A stretch of 64,000 nucleotides of DNA from Alistipes sp. (lineage in GTDB: Bacteria; Bacteroidota; Bacteroidia; Bacteroidales; Rikenellaceae). The notes below the pieces were generated by a model, which saw only the letters and a program-made list of their open reading frames with translations, was not told the origin of the DNA and did no database searches. Location of the stretch: assembly GCA_017937125.1 (NCBI GenBank), contig JAGBEH010000007.1, positions 310,001 to 374,000 of the forward strand. Direction: 5' to 3'. Both the position numbers and the translations under genes were made by a program. Of this stretch, positions 33,889-44,297 are shown one piece after another. Every line of letters begins with the position of its first letter. The stretch's first letter is position 1.

Positions 33889-34845
33889 ATGAAATATAAT
33901 GAAGATAACCCCGTTAAACTGTCTGTGTGGCAACGCATAAGGCTCGAACTTCTGTGGTTCAACTGCCGCTTCGTGGCGATGTTGCCGTACTGGGTGCAGT
34001 ATTATGCGATTCAGGAGCTGATATATTTCGTCCTCTACTATTGCCTGCGCTACCGTTACAAACGCATAACGGCCAATCTGCGCAACTCCTTTCCCGACAA
34101 GGACGAGCAGGAAATACGGATTATCCGCCGTCGTTTTTATATGAATCTGGCCGAGATGATCGTGGATACGCTCGTCTTGGCGAATATGAGCGATGAGGAG
34201 TGCCGCAAACGTCTCTATTTCGTCAATCACGACGAGGCGGCGCACATTGTGGGCGACAAAAACTGCGTGGCGCTGACGTCGCATCTGGGTTGTTGGGAGT
34301 ATTACGGTTTTTGGGGTATGTGGCTGCCGAACCACGTCTTGGTGGCGGTTTACCACAAGATACATAACGTGGTCGTGGACGAACTCTATAAACGGTTGCG
34401 CGACCATACCAGGGAGCTGCCCGTCGCGGCACACGATTCGCTGAGATTCTTCATCCGCCATCGCGACGGCTATGAAGGGCACCGTATGGTGCTCGGGCTT
34501 ATTTCCGACCAGAATCCGCCGCGTTTGCCCGACAGCCACTGGTTCCGTTTCCTCGGGCAGGATACGCTGTTTTTCGAAGGCGGCGAACAGATAGCGCGCA
34601 AATTCGGGCTTCCCGTATTCTACACCTCGCAGCGCAAGGTGAAGCGGGGGTATTACGAAGCGACGTTCGAATTGATATATGACGGTAAGGAGGATGTCGC
34701 CGAGCACGAGATTACGGAACGGTATGTGCGGCTTCTCGAACGCGATATAAGAAACCGCCCCGAGATGTGGATGTGGTCGCATCATCGCTGGAAGCACCGT
34801 CCCGACAAACAATACCGTCCCGTTATGCGCCCCGAAGGCAAATAA
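33889..34845 (+). CDS. Lipid A biosynthesis acyltransferase (LpxL/HtrB-like)
   Basis: A 318-residue membrane-associated acyltransferase of the LpxL/MsbB family that adds a secondary acyl chain to lipid A at the inner membrane. The N-terminal hydrophobic stretch (RFVAMLPYWVQYYAIQELIYF) is followed by the catalytic H-x4-E motif in TSHLGCWEYYGFWG. Later conserved segments include GLISDQNPPR and LPVFYTSQRKVKRGYYEATF, ending WMWSHHRWK. It starts 8 bases after rsmI and is followed by two glycosyltransferases, consistent with envelope glycolipid synthesis. Confidence 0.92.
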   Translation: MKYNEDNPVKLSVWQRIRLELLWFNCRFVAMLPYWVQYYAIQELIYFVLYYCLRYRYKRITANLRNSFPDKDEQEIRIIRRRFYMNLAEMIVDTLVLANMSDEECRKRLYFVNHDEAAHIVGDKNCVALTSHLGCWEYYGFWGMWLPNHVLVAVYHKIHNVVVDELYKRLRDHTRELPVAAHDSLRFFIRHRDGYEGHRMVLGLISDQNPPRLPDSHWFRFLGQDTLFFEGGEQIARKFGLPVFYTSQRKVKRGYYEATFELIYDGKEDVAEHEITERYVRLLERDIRNRPEMWMWSHHRWKHRPDKQYRPVMRPEGK

Positions 34846-34874
34846 GAAGACCGATAGAACAGATACACATAACT

Positions 34875-35888
34875 ATGTCCGAAACGGCTGTCGTCATACT
34901 CAACTGGAACGGAGCGGCGCATCTGCGGCGGTTCCTGCCGAGCGTGGTGGATAATACGCCCCGCGACGTGGCCATTATCGTTGCCGATAACGCTTCGACA
35001 GACGATTCGTGCGAAATTGTCGAACGTGATTTCGGGAGGGTGAGGCTTTTGCGGCTCGACAGGAATTACGGTTTTGCGGAAGGATACAACCGTGCGTTGA
35101 GTATGGTGGACGCCGATTACTGCGTCCTGCTCAACTCCGATGTCGAGACTCCCGAGGGATGGCTCGAACCGCTCGTCGCGCGGCTCGAAGCGGACCGAAA
35201 CATCGCTGCCGTGGCGCCGAAAATAATGTCCGTGCTTGTTCGCGACGAGTTCGAATATGCGGGTGCCGCCGGAGGCTTTATCGATTATTTGGGCTATCCG
35301 TTTTGCCGCGGACGCATAATGCGTACGTTGGAGCGCGACGAGGGGCAGTACGATGATGCCCGTCGCGTATTCTGGTCGAGCGGCGCCGCTATGTGCTGCC
35401 GTCGCGAGGTGTTCGTACGTCTCGGCGGGTTCGCGGGCGAATTTTTCGCACATATGGAGGAGATAGACCTATGTTGGCGAATGCAGCTGGCGGGGTATTC
35501 TGTCGAGGTCGAACCGCGGAGCAGGGTATATCATCTCGGTGGTGGAACTCTTGCTATGAATACTCCCCGTAAGATATTCTATAACCATCGCAATAACCTT
35601 GCGATGATTTACCGATGCGCTTCGGGCGGCCAGAGGCTGGTCGCGGCCGTCGTGCGTCCCGTGCTCGATATGCTGGCGGCGCTGAGCTATCTTGTCGGCG
35701 GCAATGCGCGCGGGGCATGGGCCGTATGTCGCGCATACGGCGATTTCATCCGCTGGCACGGACGGTTGTCGGCAGAGAGAAAAACCATACGTGCGGCCGC
35801 GGTTCGCGAGCCCGACGATACGATATACGGAGGCTCGATAGTTGCAAGATATATGCTCGGCAGGCGTAAATTCGGAAAAATGATGTGA
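34875..35888 (+). CDS. Family 2 glycosyltransferase
   Basis: A 337-residue GT-A fold enzyme like rhamnosyl- or N-acetylglucosaminyl-transferases for cell-surface glycans. It starts SETAVVILNWNGAAHLRRFL, has DNASTDDS and the DxD-like NSDVETPEGW, then FWSSGAAMCCRREVF and FFAHMEEIDLCWRMQLAGY, as in the WcaA/RfbF-type group. C-terminal hydrophobic helices may contact the membrane. The donor and acceptor cannot be read from sequence. Its stop overlaps the start region of the next gene. Confidence 0.9.
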   Translation: MSETAVVILNWNGAAHLRRFLPSVVDNTPRDVAIIVADNASTDDSCEIVERDFGRVRLLRLDRNYGFAEGYNRALSMVDADYCVLLNSDVETPEGWLEPLVARLEADRNIAAVAPKIMSVLVRDEFEYAGAAGGFIDYLGYPFCRGRIMRTLERDEGQYDDARRVFWSSGAAMCCRREVFVRLGGFAGEFFAHMEEIDLCWRMQLAGYSVEVEPRSRVYHLGGGTLAMNTPRKIFYNHRNNLAMIYRCASGGQRLVAAVVRPVLDMLAALSYLVGGNARGAWAVCRAYGDFIRWHGRLSAERKTIRAAAVREPDDTIYGGSIVARYMLGRRKFGKMM

Positions 35889-35890
35889 TT

Positions 35891-36607
35891 ATGAGAAAAT
35901 TAGTTGTCATCCCCACCTATAACGAACGCGAAAATGCGGCGGCAATGATTGCGAAGGTCATATCGCTCGACGGCGGTTTCGACCTGCTCGTAGTCGATGA
36001 CGCCTCTCCCGACGGCACGGCGGATGTCGTGCGGGAACTGCAAAAGCAATATACAGGGCGGCTGTTTCTTGTGGAACGTTGCGGCAAACTCGGTCTCGGA
36101 ACGGCGTATATCGCAGGTTTCAAATGGGCTTTGGAGCACGGGTACGACTATATATTCGAGATGGACTGCGATTTTTCGCATAACCCCGACGATTTGTTGC
36201 GCCTGTCCGCGACGCTCGACGAAGGTGCCGATGTGGCTGTCGGATCGCGGTATGTTTCGGGTGTGAATGTCGTTAATTGGCCGTTGTCGCGTCTGTTGAT
36301 GTCCTATTTCGCTTCAAAGTATGTCCGTGCGATTACGCGTATGCCCGTGAACGATGCTACGGCAGGTTTTGTCGGTTACAGGCGCAAGGTGCTGGAGACT
36401 ATCGACCTCGACAGCGTACGGATGGTCGGCTACGGTTTCCAGATAGAGATGAAATATACCGCGTGGCGGTTCGGGTTCACTATAAAAGAGGTGTCGATAA
36501 TCTTCGTCGATCGCGTGGCGGGCGTATCCAAAATGTCGGGCGGAATCTTCGGGGAGGCGTTTTTCGGAGTGCTCAAACTCCCGTTCAGACGGCTGAAACG
36601 CCGATGA
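35891..36607 (+). CDS. Polyprenol monophosphomannose synthase (DPM1-like GT2)
   Basis: A 238-residue glycosyltransferase. VVIPTYNERENAAAMI, LLVVDDASPDGTADVV, GLGTAYIAGFKWAL and FEMDCDFSHNPDDL are the typical dolichyl/polyprenyl-phosphate mannose synthase motifs. It makes a polyprenyl-phosphate sugar at the inner membrane, used for protein or glycan glycosylation in Bacteroidota. There is no C-terminal membrane domain, so it is the short soluble form. The ATG at 35891 is preferred over an in-frame GTG at 35885. It follows the other glycosyltransferase directly. Confidence 0.93.
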   Translation: MRKLVVIPTYNERENAAAMIAKVISLDGGFDLLVVDDASPDGTADVVRELQKQYTGRLFLVERCGKLGLGTAYIAGFKWALEHGYDYIFEMDCDFSHNPDDLLRLSATLDEGADVAVGSRYVSGVNVVNWPLSRLLMSYFASKYVRAITRMPVNDATAGFVGYRRKVLETIDLDSVRMVGYGFQIEMKYTAWRFGFTIKEVSIIFVDRVAGVSKMSGGIFGEAFFGVLKLPFRRLKRR

Positions 36608-36674
36608 AGATTATGCGTACGCTGCTCCGCTTCGGGTTTTGTGCGATTTATTTTGCTTAATCGGATTAAAGCTA

Positions 36675-36682
36675 TAAATTTG
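36675..36682 (+). promoter_or_regulatory. -7 element for panB
   Basis: TAAATTTG lies 25 bases before the panB ATG at 36708. Confidence 0.6.
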
Positions 36683-36707
36683 CCCCGTTATTCAAAATAA
36701 GAAACCT

Positions 36708-37523
36708 ATGTCAGTTGAAAGTACCGTAAGGCCCGTGACCACTCTCCGACTCGCGGAGATGAAGCAGCGCGGCGAAAAAATAGCTATGCTGACATCCTAC
36801 GACTACTCGATGGCTCGGATCGTCGATGCTGCGGGTGTGGATGTCATTCTGGTGGGCGATTCCGCCGCGAATGTTATGGCGGGGTATGAGACCACGCTGC
36901 CCATAACGCTCGATATGATGATATATCACGCCGCATCTGTCGTGCGTGCCGTTCAGCGTGCATTGGTCGTTGTCGATCTGCCGTTCGGAACCTATCAGGG
37001 CAACTCGAAAACCGCACTCGAATCGGCCATACGCATTATGAAGGAGACGGGTGCCGATGCCATAAAGCTCGAAGGCGGCGAGGAGGTCCTCGAATCGGTG
37101 GAACGCATTCTGTCGGCGGGTATCCCCATTATGGGACATTTGGGACTTACCCCGCAATCCATACACAAGTTCGGAACTTATAACGTACGCGCCAAGGAGG
37201 AGGCCGAGGCCGAGAAACTCGTGCGCGATGCCCATCTGCTCGAAGATGCCGGCTGCTTCTCGTGCGTGCTGGAGAAGATTCCCGCGGCATTGGCGACGCG
37301 CGTGTCGGGCGAACTGCATATGCCGACGATAGGAATCGGTGCGGGCGCGGGTTGCGACGGCCAGGTGCTGGTCATTCACGATATGTTGGGTATCAACAAA
37401 GGTTTCTCTCCCCGTTTCCTGCGCCGTTATGCCGACTTGCATACGGTTATGACGGATGCGGTGGGGCAGTATATTTCCGATGTGAAATCGCTCGATTTCC
37501 CCAACGAAAAGGAGCAGTATTGA
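36708..37523 (+). CDS. panB: 3-methyl-2-oxobutanoate hydroxymethyltransferase (ketopantoate synthesis)
   Basis: A 271-residue enzyme of pantothenate/CoA synthesis that adds a hydroxymethyl group from methylene-THF to alpha-ketoisovalerate. Conserved parts: [72 protein letters not shown] and [20 protein letters not shown]. There is no panC or panE nearby. A strong terminator follows at 37541 facing the convergent gua operon. Confidence 0.96.
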   Translation: MSVESTVRPVTTLRLAEMKQRGEKIAMLTSYDYSMARIVDAAGVDVILVGDSAANVMAGYETTLPITLDMMIYHAASVVRAVQRALVVVDLPFGTYQGNSKTALESAIRIMKETGADAIKLEGGEEVLESVERILSAGIPIMGHLGLTPQSIHKFGTYNVRAKEEAEAEKLVRDAHLLEDAGCFSCVLEKIPAALATRVSGELHMPTIGIGAGAGCDGQVLVIHDMLGINKGFSPRFLRRYADLHTVMTDAVGQYISDVKSLDFPNEKEQY

Positions 37524-37540
37524 TTTGCATTGATAAATAC

Positions 37541-37570
37541 AACGACGCCGCGATGATTCGCGGCGTCGTT
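37541..37570. terminator. Terminator between panB and guaA (convergent)
   Basis: Stem AACGACGCCGCG / CGCGGCGTCGTT (12 bp) with loop ATGATT, 18 bases after panB. T-containing sequence follows on the + side. The region 37571-37621 holds nothing else visible. Confidence 0.8.
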
Positions 37571-37621
37571 GTATTATGTGTTCGCTGATACGATCGGGTG
37601 CAAAGCGGCATTCTGCCTTCT

Positions 37622-39157
37622 TTACTCCCATTCGATCGTTGCGGGCGGTTTCGAAGATATGTCGTAGACTACTCTGTTCACGCCTTTGACCTTATTGATT
37701 ATCTCGTTCGAAACATCGGCGAGAAATTCATACGGAAGATGTACCCAGTCGGCTGTCATTCCGTCCGTAGAGGCTACGGCGCGCAATGCCACGCAACTTT
37801 CGTACGTGCGCTCGTCGCCCATAACGCCGACGCTCTTGACGGGGAGCAGTATCGCACCCGCCTGCCATACGTTTCCGTACAGTCCCGCGTTTTGCAGCGA
37901 GTCGATGAATATTTTGTCCACCTCCTGAAGTATCGACACACGTTCGGGTGTCACCTCTCCGAGCACGCGTATGGCAAGCCCCGGGCCGGGGAAGGGATGA
38001 CGGTTCAGTATTTTCGCGTCGATGCCTAACGCACGCCCTACGCGGCGCACCTCGTCCTTGAAGAGCAGGCGTAACGGTTCCACTACTTTCAGGTTCATCT
38101 TTTCGGGCAGACCGCCCACGTTGTGGTGCGACTTGATGGTGGCCGACGGCCCGTTTACCGATACGGATTCTATCACGTCGGGGTAAATCGTTCCCTGCGC
38201 CAGCCATCCGACATTTTGTATCTGTTGCGCTTCGATGTTGAAGACTTCCACGAAGTCGCGTCCGATGATTTTACGCTTTTTTTCGGGGTCGGTTACGCCT
38301 TTCAGATCGTCGAAAAAACGTTTGTGCGCTTTTACTCCCTTGACGTTCAGTCCCATACCTTTATACGACTCGAGTACTTCGTCGAACTCGTTCTTGCGCA
38401 GCAGACCCGAATCGACGAATATGCAGTACAGATTGGAGCCGATTGCGCGGTGGAGCAGCACGGCAGCAACCGACGAGTCCACGCCTCCCGATAATCCGAG
38501 CACGACCTTGTCGTCGCCGAGTTTTTCGCGCAATTCGGCTACCGTCGTCTCCACGAAACTCTCCGATGTCCACGTCTGCGAACATCCGCATATGCCGACT
38601 ACGAAATTGCGCAGCAGAGCCGCCCCGTCGGTCGAGTGGTAGACTTCGGGGTGGAACTGAATGCCCCAGGTGCGCTCGCCGCCGATGCGGTATGCCGCAA
38701 CGCGCACGTCTTCCGTGCTCGCGACGATCCGATAGTTCTCGGGAACCGAGGTTATCGTGTCGCCGTGCGACATCCATACTTGGGTGGGCGAAGGCAAACC
38801 ATGCATAAGTTCGTCGGTGCCGTCCGCTACCGATAGCATCGCGCGCCCGTACTCGCGGCTCGGGGCAGGCTGCACCTCACCTCCGAATGCCGATGCGAGA
38901 TATTGTGCTCCGTAGCATACTCCGAGCAGCGGCAATACGCCTTTTATGCCCGTCAGATCGGGCGACGGTGCGGCTTCGTCGCGCACGGAGTAGGGGCTGC
39001 CCGAGAGTATTACGCCGCGCACCGAATTGTCTATCGGCGGTATTTTGTTGAATGGGTGTATTTCGCAATATACGTTCATCTCTCGCACGCGGCGTGCTAT
39101 GAGCTGGGTGTACTGCGACCCGAAATCGAGGATTATGATCTTTTCCTGCATATTCAA
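37622..39157 (-). CDS. guaA: GMP synthase (glutamine-hydrolysing)
   Basis: A 511-residue enzyme converting XMP to GMP. The class I glutaminase domain begins [20 protein letters not shown], with the nucleophile in [12 protein letters not shown] and [12 protein letters not shown]. The ATP pyrophosphatase P-loop is [17 protein letters not shown]. The dimerisation domain ends KPPATIEWE, the universal GuaA terminus. It lies 2 bases downstream of guaB, so XMP-forming and XMP-consuming enzymes are made from one transcript. Confidence 0.97.
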   Translation of the reverse strand: MNMQEKIIILDFGSQYTQLIARRVREMNVYCEIHPFNKIPPIDNSVRGVILSGSPYSVRDEAAPSPDLTGIKGVLPLLGVCYGAQYLASAFGGEVQPAPSREYGRAMLSVADGTDELMHGLPSPTQVWMSHGDTITSVPENYRIVASTEDVRVAAYRIGGERTWGIQFHPEVYHSTDGAALLRNFVVGICGCSQTWTSESFVETTVAELREKLGDDKVVLGLSGGVDSSVAAVLLHRAIGSNLYCIFVDSGLLRKNEFDEVLESYKGMGLNVKGVKAHKRFFDDLKGVTDPEKKRKIIGRDFVEVFNIEAQQIQNVGWLAQGTIYPDVIESVSVNGPSATIKSHHNVGGLPEKMNLKVVEPLRLLFKDEVRRVGRALGIDAKILNRHPFPGPGLAIRVLGEVTPERVSILQEVDKIFIDSLQNAGLYGNVWQAGAILLPVKSVGVMGDERTYESCVALRAVASTDGMTADWVHLPYEFLADVSNEIINKVKGVNRVVYDISSKPPATIEWE

Positions 39158-39159
39158 TT

Positions 39160-40632
39160 CTATCTTTCGCGTGAATAGTTCGGCGTTTCGTGCGTTATCG
39201 CCACGTCGTGCGGATGGCTTTCGAGCATACCCGATGCAGTTATGCGTATGAACTTCGCGCTCTTCAACGTCTCGATGTCCTTCGCACCGCAGTATCCCAT
39301 TCCCGAGCGCAGACCGCCGACGAGCTGGTAGACCGTTTCGCTCAGGCTGCCCTTGAACGGCACGCGCGCCACGACGCCTTCGGGTACGAGTTTGTTCACG
39401 TTATGTTCTTCGCCTTGGAAGTAGCGGTCTTTCGATCCCGCCTTCATAGCGTCTACGGAGCCCATTCCGCGATATGTCTTGAATTTGCGGCCGTTGTATA
39501 TTATGGTTTCGCCGGGGGCCTCCTCGACACCCGCGAACATCGAACCTATCATCACGCAGTCGCCGCCTGCGGCCAGCGCTTTTACGATATCTCCCGAGTA
39601 GCGCAATCCGCCGTCGGCGATGACGGGTATGCCATATTCGTGCGCCACTTTGGCCGCGTCGTATATGGCCGACAGTTGCGGAACGCCTACGCCCGCAATT
39701 ATGCGTGTCGTACATATCGAACCGGGACCGATGCCGACCTTTATTCCGTCCACGCCTTCGTTTATCAGATACTCGGCTGCTTCGGCGGTGGCTATGTTGC
39801 CGACGACCACGTCGAGCGTCGGATATTCGGCCTTGACCTTGCGGAGCAGGGCGACCACGCCGCGCGAGTGTCCGTGCGCCGTGTCGATGACTATGGCGTC
39901 CACATCCTCGCCCGCGAGTGCCGCTATGCGCTCCATCGCATCGGGTGTGACGCCTACGCCTGCCGCTACGCGCAAACGTCCCTTATCGTCTTTGCAGGCA
40001 TTGGGATGGTCCTGCACCTTCGTTATGTCTTTGTAAGTTATAAGCCCTACGAGTTTGCCTTCGTCGTCCACGACGGGCAGTTTCTCGATTTTGTTGTTGC
40101 GCAGAATATCCGAAGCGTGCGACAGCTCCGTGCAATGGGTCGTTACCAACCCGTCGCGGGTCATAACCTCGCTTATCGTGCGCGACATATCGCGCTGGAA
40201 GCGCAGGTCGCGATTGGTTACGATGCCTATCAGCGTACGTTCGGAGTCGGTGACGGGAATGCCGCCGATTTTGTTTTCGCGCATAAGGGCGAGTGCGTCG
40301 CCTACGGTCTTGTCCTCCGTAATGGTGACGGGGTCGTAGATCATACCGTTCTCGGCACGCTTCACGCGGCGCACCTGGGCGGCTTGTTCGGCTATGGACA
40401 TATTTTTATGGATTACGCCGATGCCGCCTTCGCGTGCGAGGGCTATGGCCAAATCGGCTTCGGTCACAGTATCCATAGCGGCCGATACGACAGGGATGTT
40501 GAGTCGGATATTTCGCGAAAAACGGCTTCGCAGATCTACTTCTCGCGGCAACACTTCCGAGTAGGCGGGTACCAGCAGGACGTCATCGAATGTCAGTCCT
40601 TCGGATTGTACCCTTTCATTGATAAATGACAT
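39160..40632 (-). CDS. guaB: IMP dehydrogenase
   Basis: A 490-residue NAD-dependent enzyme converting IMP to XMP, the first committed step to GMP. It starts with [19 protein letters not shown]. It carries two CBS domains ([17 protein letters not shown] and the preceding segment), and the active-site loop [18 protein letters not shown] holds the catalytic cysteine. The flap and end are typical ([18 protein letters not shown]). The start at 40632 (MSFINERVQ) is chosen over 40668 because the promoter lies between them. Directly precedes guaA. Confidence 0.97.
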   Translation of the reverse strand: MSFINERVQSEGLTFDDVLLVPAYSEVLPREVDLRSRFSRNIRLNIPVVSAAMDTVTEADLAIALAREGGIGVIHKNMSIAEQAAQVRRVKRAENGMIYDPVTITEDKTVGDALALMRENKIGGIPVTDSERTLIGIVTNRDLRFQRDMSRTISEVMTRDGLVTTHCTELSHASDILRNNKIEKLPVVDDEGKLVGLITYKDITKVQDHPNACKDDKGRLRVAAGVGVTPDAMERIAALAGEDVDAIVIDTAHGHSRGVVALLRKVKAEYPTLDVVVGNIATAEAAEYLINEGVDGIKVGIGPGSICTTRIIAGVGVPQLSAIYDAAKVAHEYGIPVIADGGLRYSGDIVKALAAGGDCVMIGSMFAGVEEAPGETIIYNGRKFKTYRGMGSVDAMKAGSKDRYFQGEEHNVNKLVPEGVVARVPFKGSLSETVYQLVGGLRSGMGYCGAKDIETLKSAKFIRITASGMLESHPHDVAITHETPNYSRER

Positions 40633-40655
40633 AGGACTTAGAATTTTGTTGCTCG

Positions 40656-40663
40656 CAAAAGTA
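40656..40663 (-). promoter_or_regulatory. -7 element of guaBA
   Basis: CAAAAGTA on + reads TACTTTTG on the - strand, 23 bases before the guaB ATG at 40632. Confidence 0.6.
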
Positions 40664-40774
40664 CGCATATTTTTCGATATACGCTCCGCGTGCGGAAAAT
40701 GTTGTCAAATAGTTTTCAACAATTTCCCGATTGTACGGGCTGCGGGGGTGTTGCGGCGCCGTATTTAGTCGTAT

Positions 40775-41305
40775 TTAAGGGCGCAAACGGCGGAACATCT
40801 CCCAAAGGACTATGCCTGCCGCTACCGATACGTTGAGGGAGTGCTTGGTGCCGAGCTGCGGTATCTCTATCGCGCCGTCGCACATGTCCACCGCCTGCTG
40901 GCCGACGCCTTCCACCTCGTTCCCGAAAATCAGCGCATAGCGTTCCCCCTCTTGCGGACGGAACTCTCCCAGCATCTCCGCACCCTCGACCTGCTCCACG
41001 GCCAGAATGCGGTAGCCGTCGCGGCGCAGTTCCGAGATGCAGTCGGCCGTACTTTCGTAACGGCTCCACGCAACGCTCATCTCGGCACCGAGCGCCGTTT
41101 TCCGTATCTCGCGGTCGGGCGGCGTGGCGGTTATGCCGCACAAGGCTATGCGTTCGACGGCGAAAGCGTCGCACGTACGGAAAAACGAACCGGTGTTCTG
41201 CGCGGAGCGTACGTTGTCGAGCACCACCGTAACGGGCATTTTCGCCATCGCTGCGAACTCTTCCGCCGTAGGCCGATGCAACTCTTCGTTGGTAATTTTT
41301 CTCAT
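40775..41305 (-). CDS. TrmH/SpoU-family RNA 2'-O-methyltransferase
   Basis: A 176-residue SPOUT (knotted) methyltransferase. The three SpoU motifs are clear: VVLDNVRSAQNTGSFFRTCD, LIFGNEVEGVG and IPQLGTKHSLNVSVAAGIVLWE. It methylates a ribose in tRNA or rRNA; the site cannot be assigned from sequence. The start at 41305 (MRKITNEELHRPT) fits the family and follows a -7 element; the frame extends to 41338 but across the promoter. Confidence 0.9.
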   Translation of the reverse strand: MRKITNEELHRPTAEEFAAMAKMPVTVVLDNVRSAQNTGSFFRTCDAFAVERIALCGITATPPDREIRKTALGAEMSVAWSRYESTADCISELRRDGYRILAVEQVEGAEMLGEFRPQEGERYALIFGNEVEGVGQQAVDMCDGAIEIPQLGTKHSLNVSVAAGIVLWEMFRRLRP

Positions 41306-41325
41306 CGCGTTAATTATCTTTGCGG

Positions 41326-41333
41326 CAAAATTA
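41326..41333 (-). promoter_or_regulatory. -7 element for the TrmH-like gene
   Basis: CAAAATTA on + reads TAATTTTG on -, 20 bases before the ATG at 41305. It lies next to + strand elements in a compact divergent promoter region. Confidence 0.5.
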
Positions 41334-41353
41334 CACAATTAAAATATTTTATC

Positions 41354-41361
41354 TACTTTTG
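41354..41361 (+). promoter_or_regulatory. -7 element for the 41406 gene
   Basis: TACTTTTG, 44 bases before the ATG at 41406; a second candidate TATCTTTG lies at 41315-41322. Confidence 0.5.
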
Positions 41362-41405
41362 GCATTGATTTTAAGTCGCCGAACAGAACTTTTCCGACAT
41401 TTGCG

Positions 41406-42542
41406 ATGATTAAGAAAAGATATATAACGCTTTTACTGACGGTTGCCGCCGTTTTTTCCGCTGCCGCGCAGCATACGAACGCCGAGGGTACGGATTCGGG
41501 ACGGCAATCCGTACCGAACGCCGAGCCGTCGTCGCAGGTCGTGTTTTTCGACGGCGAGGTATCCACCCATTTCGACAATACGGAATATACGGGCAGCGAC
41601 TGCGGTACGTCGCGCACGATTTTCGCCGTGCGGCTTTCGCCTTCGCTCGGGTTCCGCTGGAACAGACATCATTCGGTTGTGGCGGGCGTCGAGATGCTCA
41701 AGGACTTCGGCTCCGACAAGTTCATCGACGATGCGAAGCTGGTGGCATACTATAGGTTCGATAACGGCAGGTACGGTGCCGCCGCCGGCATTTTCGGCCG
41801 TCACAATCTCATAGGACGTTATTCGCGGGCATTTTACAGCGATTCTACGTTGATATACAACAGCCTTGTGCAGGGCATCGCCATGCACTACAAGGGGCGC
41901 CGCTCGTTCGCCGAGTTCGCAATCGACTGGACGGGGCTGTATTCGGAGACGACGCGCGAACAGTTCCGCATACTCGTATCGGGGGGGGGAGTGTTCGGCA
42001 AGTTTTTCGATGCCGGCGTCTCGTTCTCGCTCCAGCATTACGCCAACAAGAAGACGTTCGAGGGGAATGTCGTGGACAACCTCCTGCTCAATCCCTACAT
42101 AGGGGCCCGGTTTACGGCCTTTTTCGATTTCGACATACGTCTGTCCTATCTTCAGAGTCTGCAACGCGACCGCCGCACCGAAGAGGGGTGGAAGGCGCCG
42201 ATGGGCGGCGAATTGTATTTCAGAATCAGCCGATGGGGCGTATTCATAGATAACAACCTGTATGTGGGCAAGAGCCTTACGCCGTTCTGGAATGCGCTCG
42301 GCAAGGACGGCCTGCCGTATGCCGACGACCTTTATACGGGCGACCCGTTTTACGGCACCGAGCACCGCGTGTATAATCGTACGGGTATAGGATACGAACG
42401 CAAATTCCTGAAAGACAATCTGTCGGTGCGTGCCGAGATGGTACTGCAATGCAACGGCTCGAAATTATATTACCAACAGCTGGTCGGGGTATCAGCACGG
42501 ATTTGCCCGACGATTTACGACAAGTCAAAACATAAACGATAA
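41406..42542 (+). CDS. Outer-membrane beta-barrel-like protein with a poly-G tract
   Basis: A 378-residue secreted protein. The signal peptide ([21 protein letters not shown]) and amphipathic strands throughout suggest an outer-membrane barrel: [62 protein letters not shown] recognise the general type from Bacteroidota but no defined function. At 41981-41989 the coding sequence has nine consecutive G (codons for Ser-Gly-Gly-Gly), which could slip during replication and switch the frame. It ends 5 bases before glnS. Confidence 0.72.
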   Translation: MIKKRYITLLLTVAAVFSAAAQHTNAEGTDSGRQSVPNAEPSSQVVFFDGEVSTHFDNTEYTGSDCGTSRTIFAVRLSPSLGFRWNRHHSVVAGVEMLKDFGSDKFIDDAKLVAYYRFDNGRYGAAAGIFGRHNLIGRYSRAFYSDSTLIYNSLVQGIAMHYKGRRSFAEFAIDWTGLYSETTREQFRILVSGGGVFGKFFDAGVSFSLQHYANKKTFEGNVVDNLLLNPYIGARFTAFFDFDIRLSYLQSLQRDRRTEEGWKAPMGGELYFRISRWGVFIDNNLYVGKSLTPFWNALGKDGLPYADDLYTGDPFYGTEHRVYNRTGIGYERKFLKDNLSVRAEMVLQCNGSKLYYQQLVGVSARICPTIYDKSKHKR

Positions 42543-42547
42543 AACAT

Positions 42548-44227
42548 ATGGCAACAGAGGTAAACGAAACCAGAGAGAAATCGCTTAATTTCATAGAGGA
42601 GATTATCGAAGAGTCTATCGCCAAAGGCGAAACGCGTGTGCAAACGCGTTTTCCGCCCGAGCCGAACGGTTATCTGCATATAGGCCATGCCAAAAGCATC
42701 TGCATAAATTTCGGCCTTGCCAAAAAGTACGGCGGCAAGTGCAACCTGCGTTTCGACGATACCAATCCCGTCAAGGAGGATGTCGAGTATGTGGATTCGA
42801 TAAAGCGCGATATCAAGTGGCTCGGTTTCGATTGGGCTGTCGAGCGCTACGCTTCCGACTATTTCGACCAGCTCTACGAGTGGGCATTGGTGCTTATCGG
42901 GAAAGGGCTGGCATACGTAGACGACCAGACGCAGGAGCAGATACGCGAAGGCCGCGGTACCGTCTCGGAGGCAGGCAAGGAGTCGCCGTATCGCAACCGC
43001 TCGATCGAGGAGAATCTCGATCTGTTCCGAAGAATGAAAGCGGGAGAGTTCCCCGACGGTTCGAAAGTGCTGCGCGCCAAAATAGATATGGCACACCCCA
43101 ATATGTTGTTCCGCGACCCGATTATGTACCGTATTCTCCATACCGAACATCACCGTACGGGCAACAAATGGTGCATATATCCTATGTACGACTACGCCCA
43201 CGGGCAGAGCGACTCCATAGAGCGGATAACCCACTCGATATGTACTTTGGAGTTCGACGTGCACCGTCCGTTGTACGACTGGTTCATAGAGGCTCTCGAC
43301 ATTTACCCGTCTCATCAGTACGAGTTCGCACGCCTGAATCTCACATATACGATGATGTCGAAGCGCAACCTGTTGAAGCTGGTGAACGAGGGCGCGGTAA
43401 TGGGCTGGGACGACCCGCGAATGCCGACCGTATGCGCTTTGCGCCGTAAGGGATATACGCCCGCTTCGGTGCGTGCTTTCGCCGAGATGGTCGGCGTGGC
43501 GAAACGCGATAACGTCATCGATCTCGGGAAGCTCGAATACTGCGTACGCGAGGATCTGAACAAGGTCGCCGAGCGCCGTATGGCGGTTCTCGATCCGATA
43601 AAGGTCGTCATAACGAACTATCCCGAGGGCAAGACCGAGATGTTCGAGTGCGTAAACAATCCCGAGGATGCGGCGGCCGGAACGCGTCAGGTTCCGTTCT
43701 CGCGCGAACTTTACATCGAACGCGACGACTTTATGGAGAATCCTCCTAAAAAGTATTTCCGTCTTCAGCCGAACGGAGAGGTGCGCCTGCGTTACTCATA
43801 TCTCATCAAGTGCGAAGAGGTGATAAAGGATGCCGAAGGAAACGTAGTCGAATTGCGCTGCACCTACGACCCGATGTCGGGCGGAGGTTCGTCGAGCGAC
43901 GGGCGCCGCGTGAAGGGCGTAATCCACTGGGTGTCGGCTCCGCACGCCGTCGAAGCCGAAATACGGCTGTTCAATCCGCTGTTCCGTACCGAGGACCCGA
44001 ACGATACTTCCGAGGGGCAGACGTCGTGGGAAGACAATCTCAATCCCGAGTCGATGGTGATAACGAAGGGATATTTGGAACCGTCTTTGCGCGAGCAGCC
44101 GATAGGCAAAACCGTTCAGTTCGAACGTATCGGTTATTTCTGTCCCGATACGGATTCCGCTCCCGAACACCTCGTGTTCAATAGAACGGTCACGCTTAAG
44201 GATTCGTGGGCGAAGATTAATAAATAA
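42548..44227 (+). CDS. glnS: Glutaminyl-tRNA synthetase
   Basis: A 559-residue class I synthetase charging tRNA-Gln directly. The HIGH-type motif lies in [18 protein letters not shown], followed by [20 protein letters not shown], which is the GlnRS-specific form. The KMSKS-type loop is [11 protein letters not shown]. The beta-barrel anticodon-binding region follows to the C-terminus ([14 protein letters not shown]). Having both GltX and GlnS means tRNA-Gln charging need not depend on GatCAB. Confidence 0.97.
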   Translation: MATEVNETREKSLNFIEEIIEESIAKGETRVQTRFPPEPNGYLHIGHAKSICINFGLAKKYGGKCNLRFDDTNPVKEDVEYVDSIKRDIKWLGFDWAVERYASDYFDQLYEWALVLIGKGLAYVDDQTQEQIREGRGTVSEAGKESPYRNRSIEENLDLFRRMKAGEFPDGSKVLRAKIDMAHPNMLFRDPIMYRILHTEHHRTGNKWCIYPMYDYAHGQSDSIERITHSICTLEFDVHRPLYDWFIEALDIYPSHQYEFARLNLTYTMMSKRNLLKLVNEGAVMGWDDPRMPTVCALRRKGYTPASVRAFAEMVGVAKRDNVIDLGKLEYCVREDLNKVAERRMAVLDPIKVVITNYPEGKTEMFECVNNPEDAAAGTRQVPFSRELYIERDDFMENPPKKYFRLQPNGEVRLRYSYLIKCEEVIKDAEGNVVELRCTYDPMSGGGSSSDGRRVKGVIHWVSAPHAVEAEIRLFNPLFRTEDPNDTSEGQTSWEDNLNPESMVITKGYLEPSLREQPIGKTVQFERIGYFCPDTDSAPEHLVFNRTVTLKDSWAKINK

Positions 44228-44297
44228 GGTTTAACACCGATCGGTCGCGATGCGCTCCGCATTAGAGCGCATCGCAGCTTGAACGGTTTCGATTCAT

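Noticed and set aside
44247-44275. Terminator after glnS
   Set aside because: A good 11-bp stem (GCGATGCGCTC / GAGCGCATCGC) is present but no T run follows, so it is not listed as a terminator.
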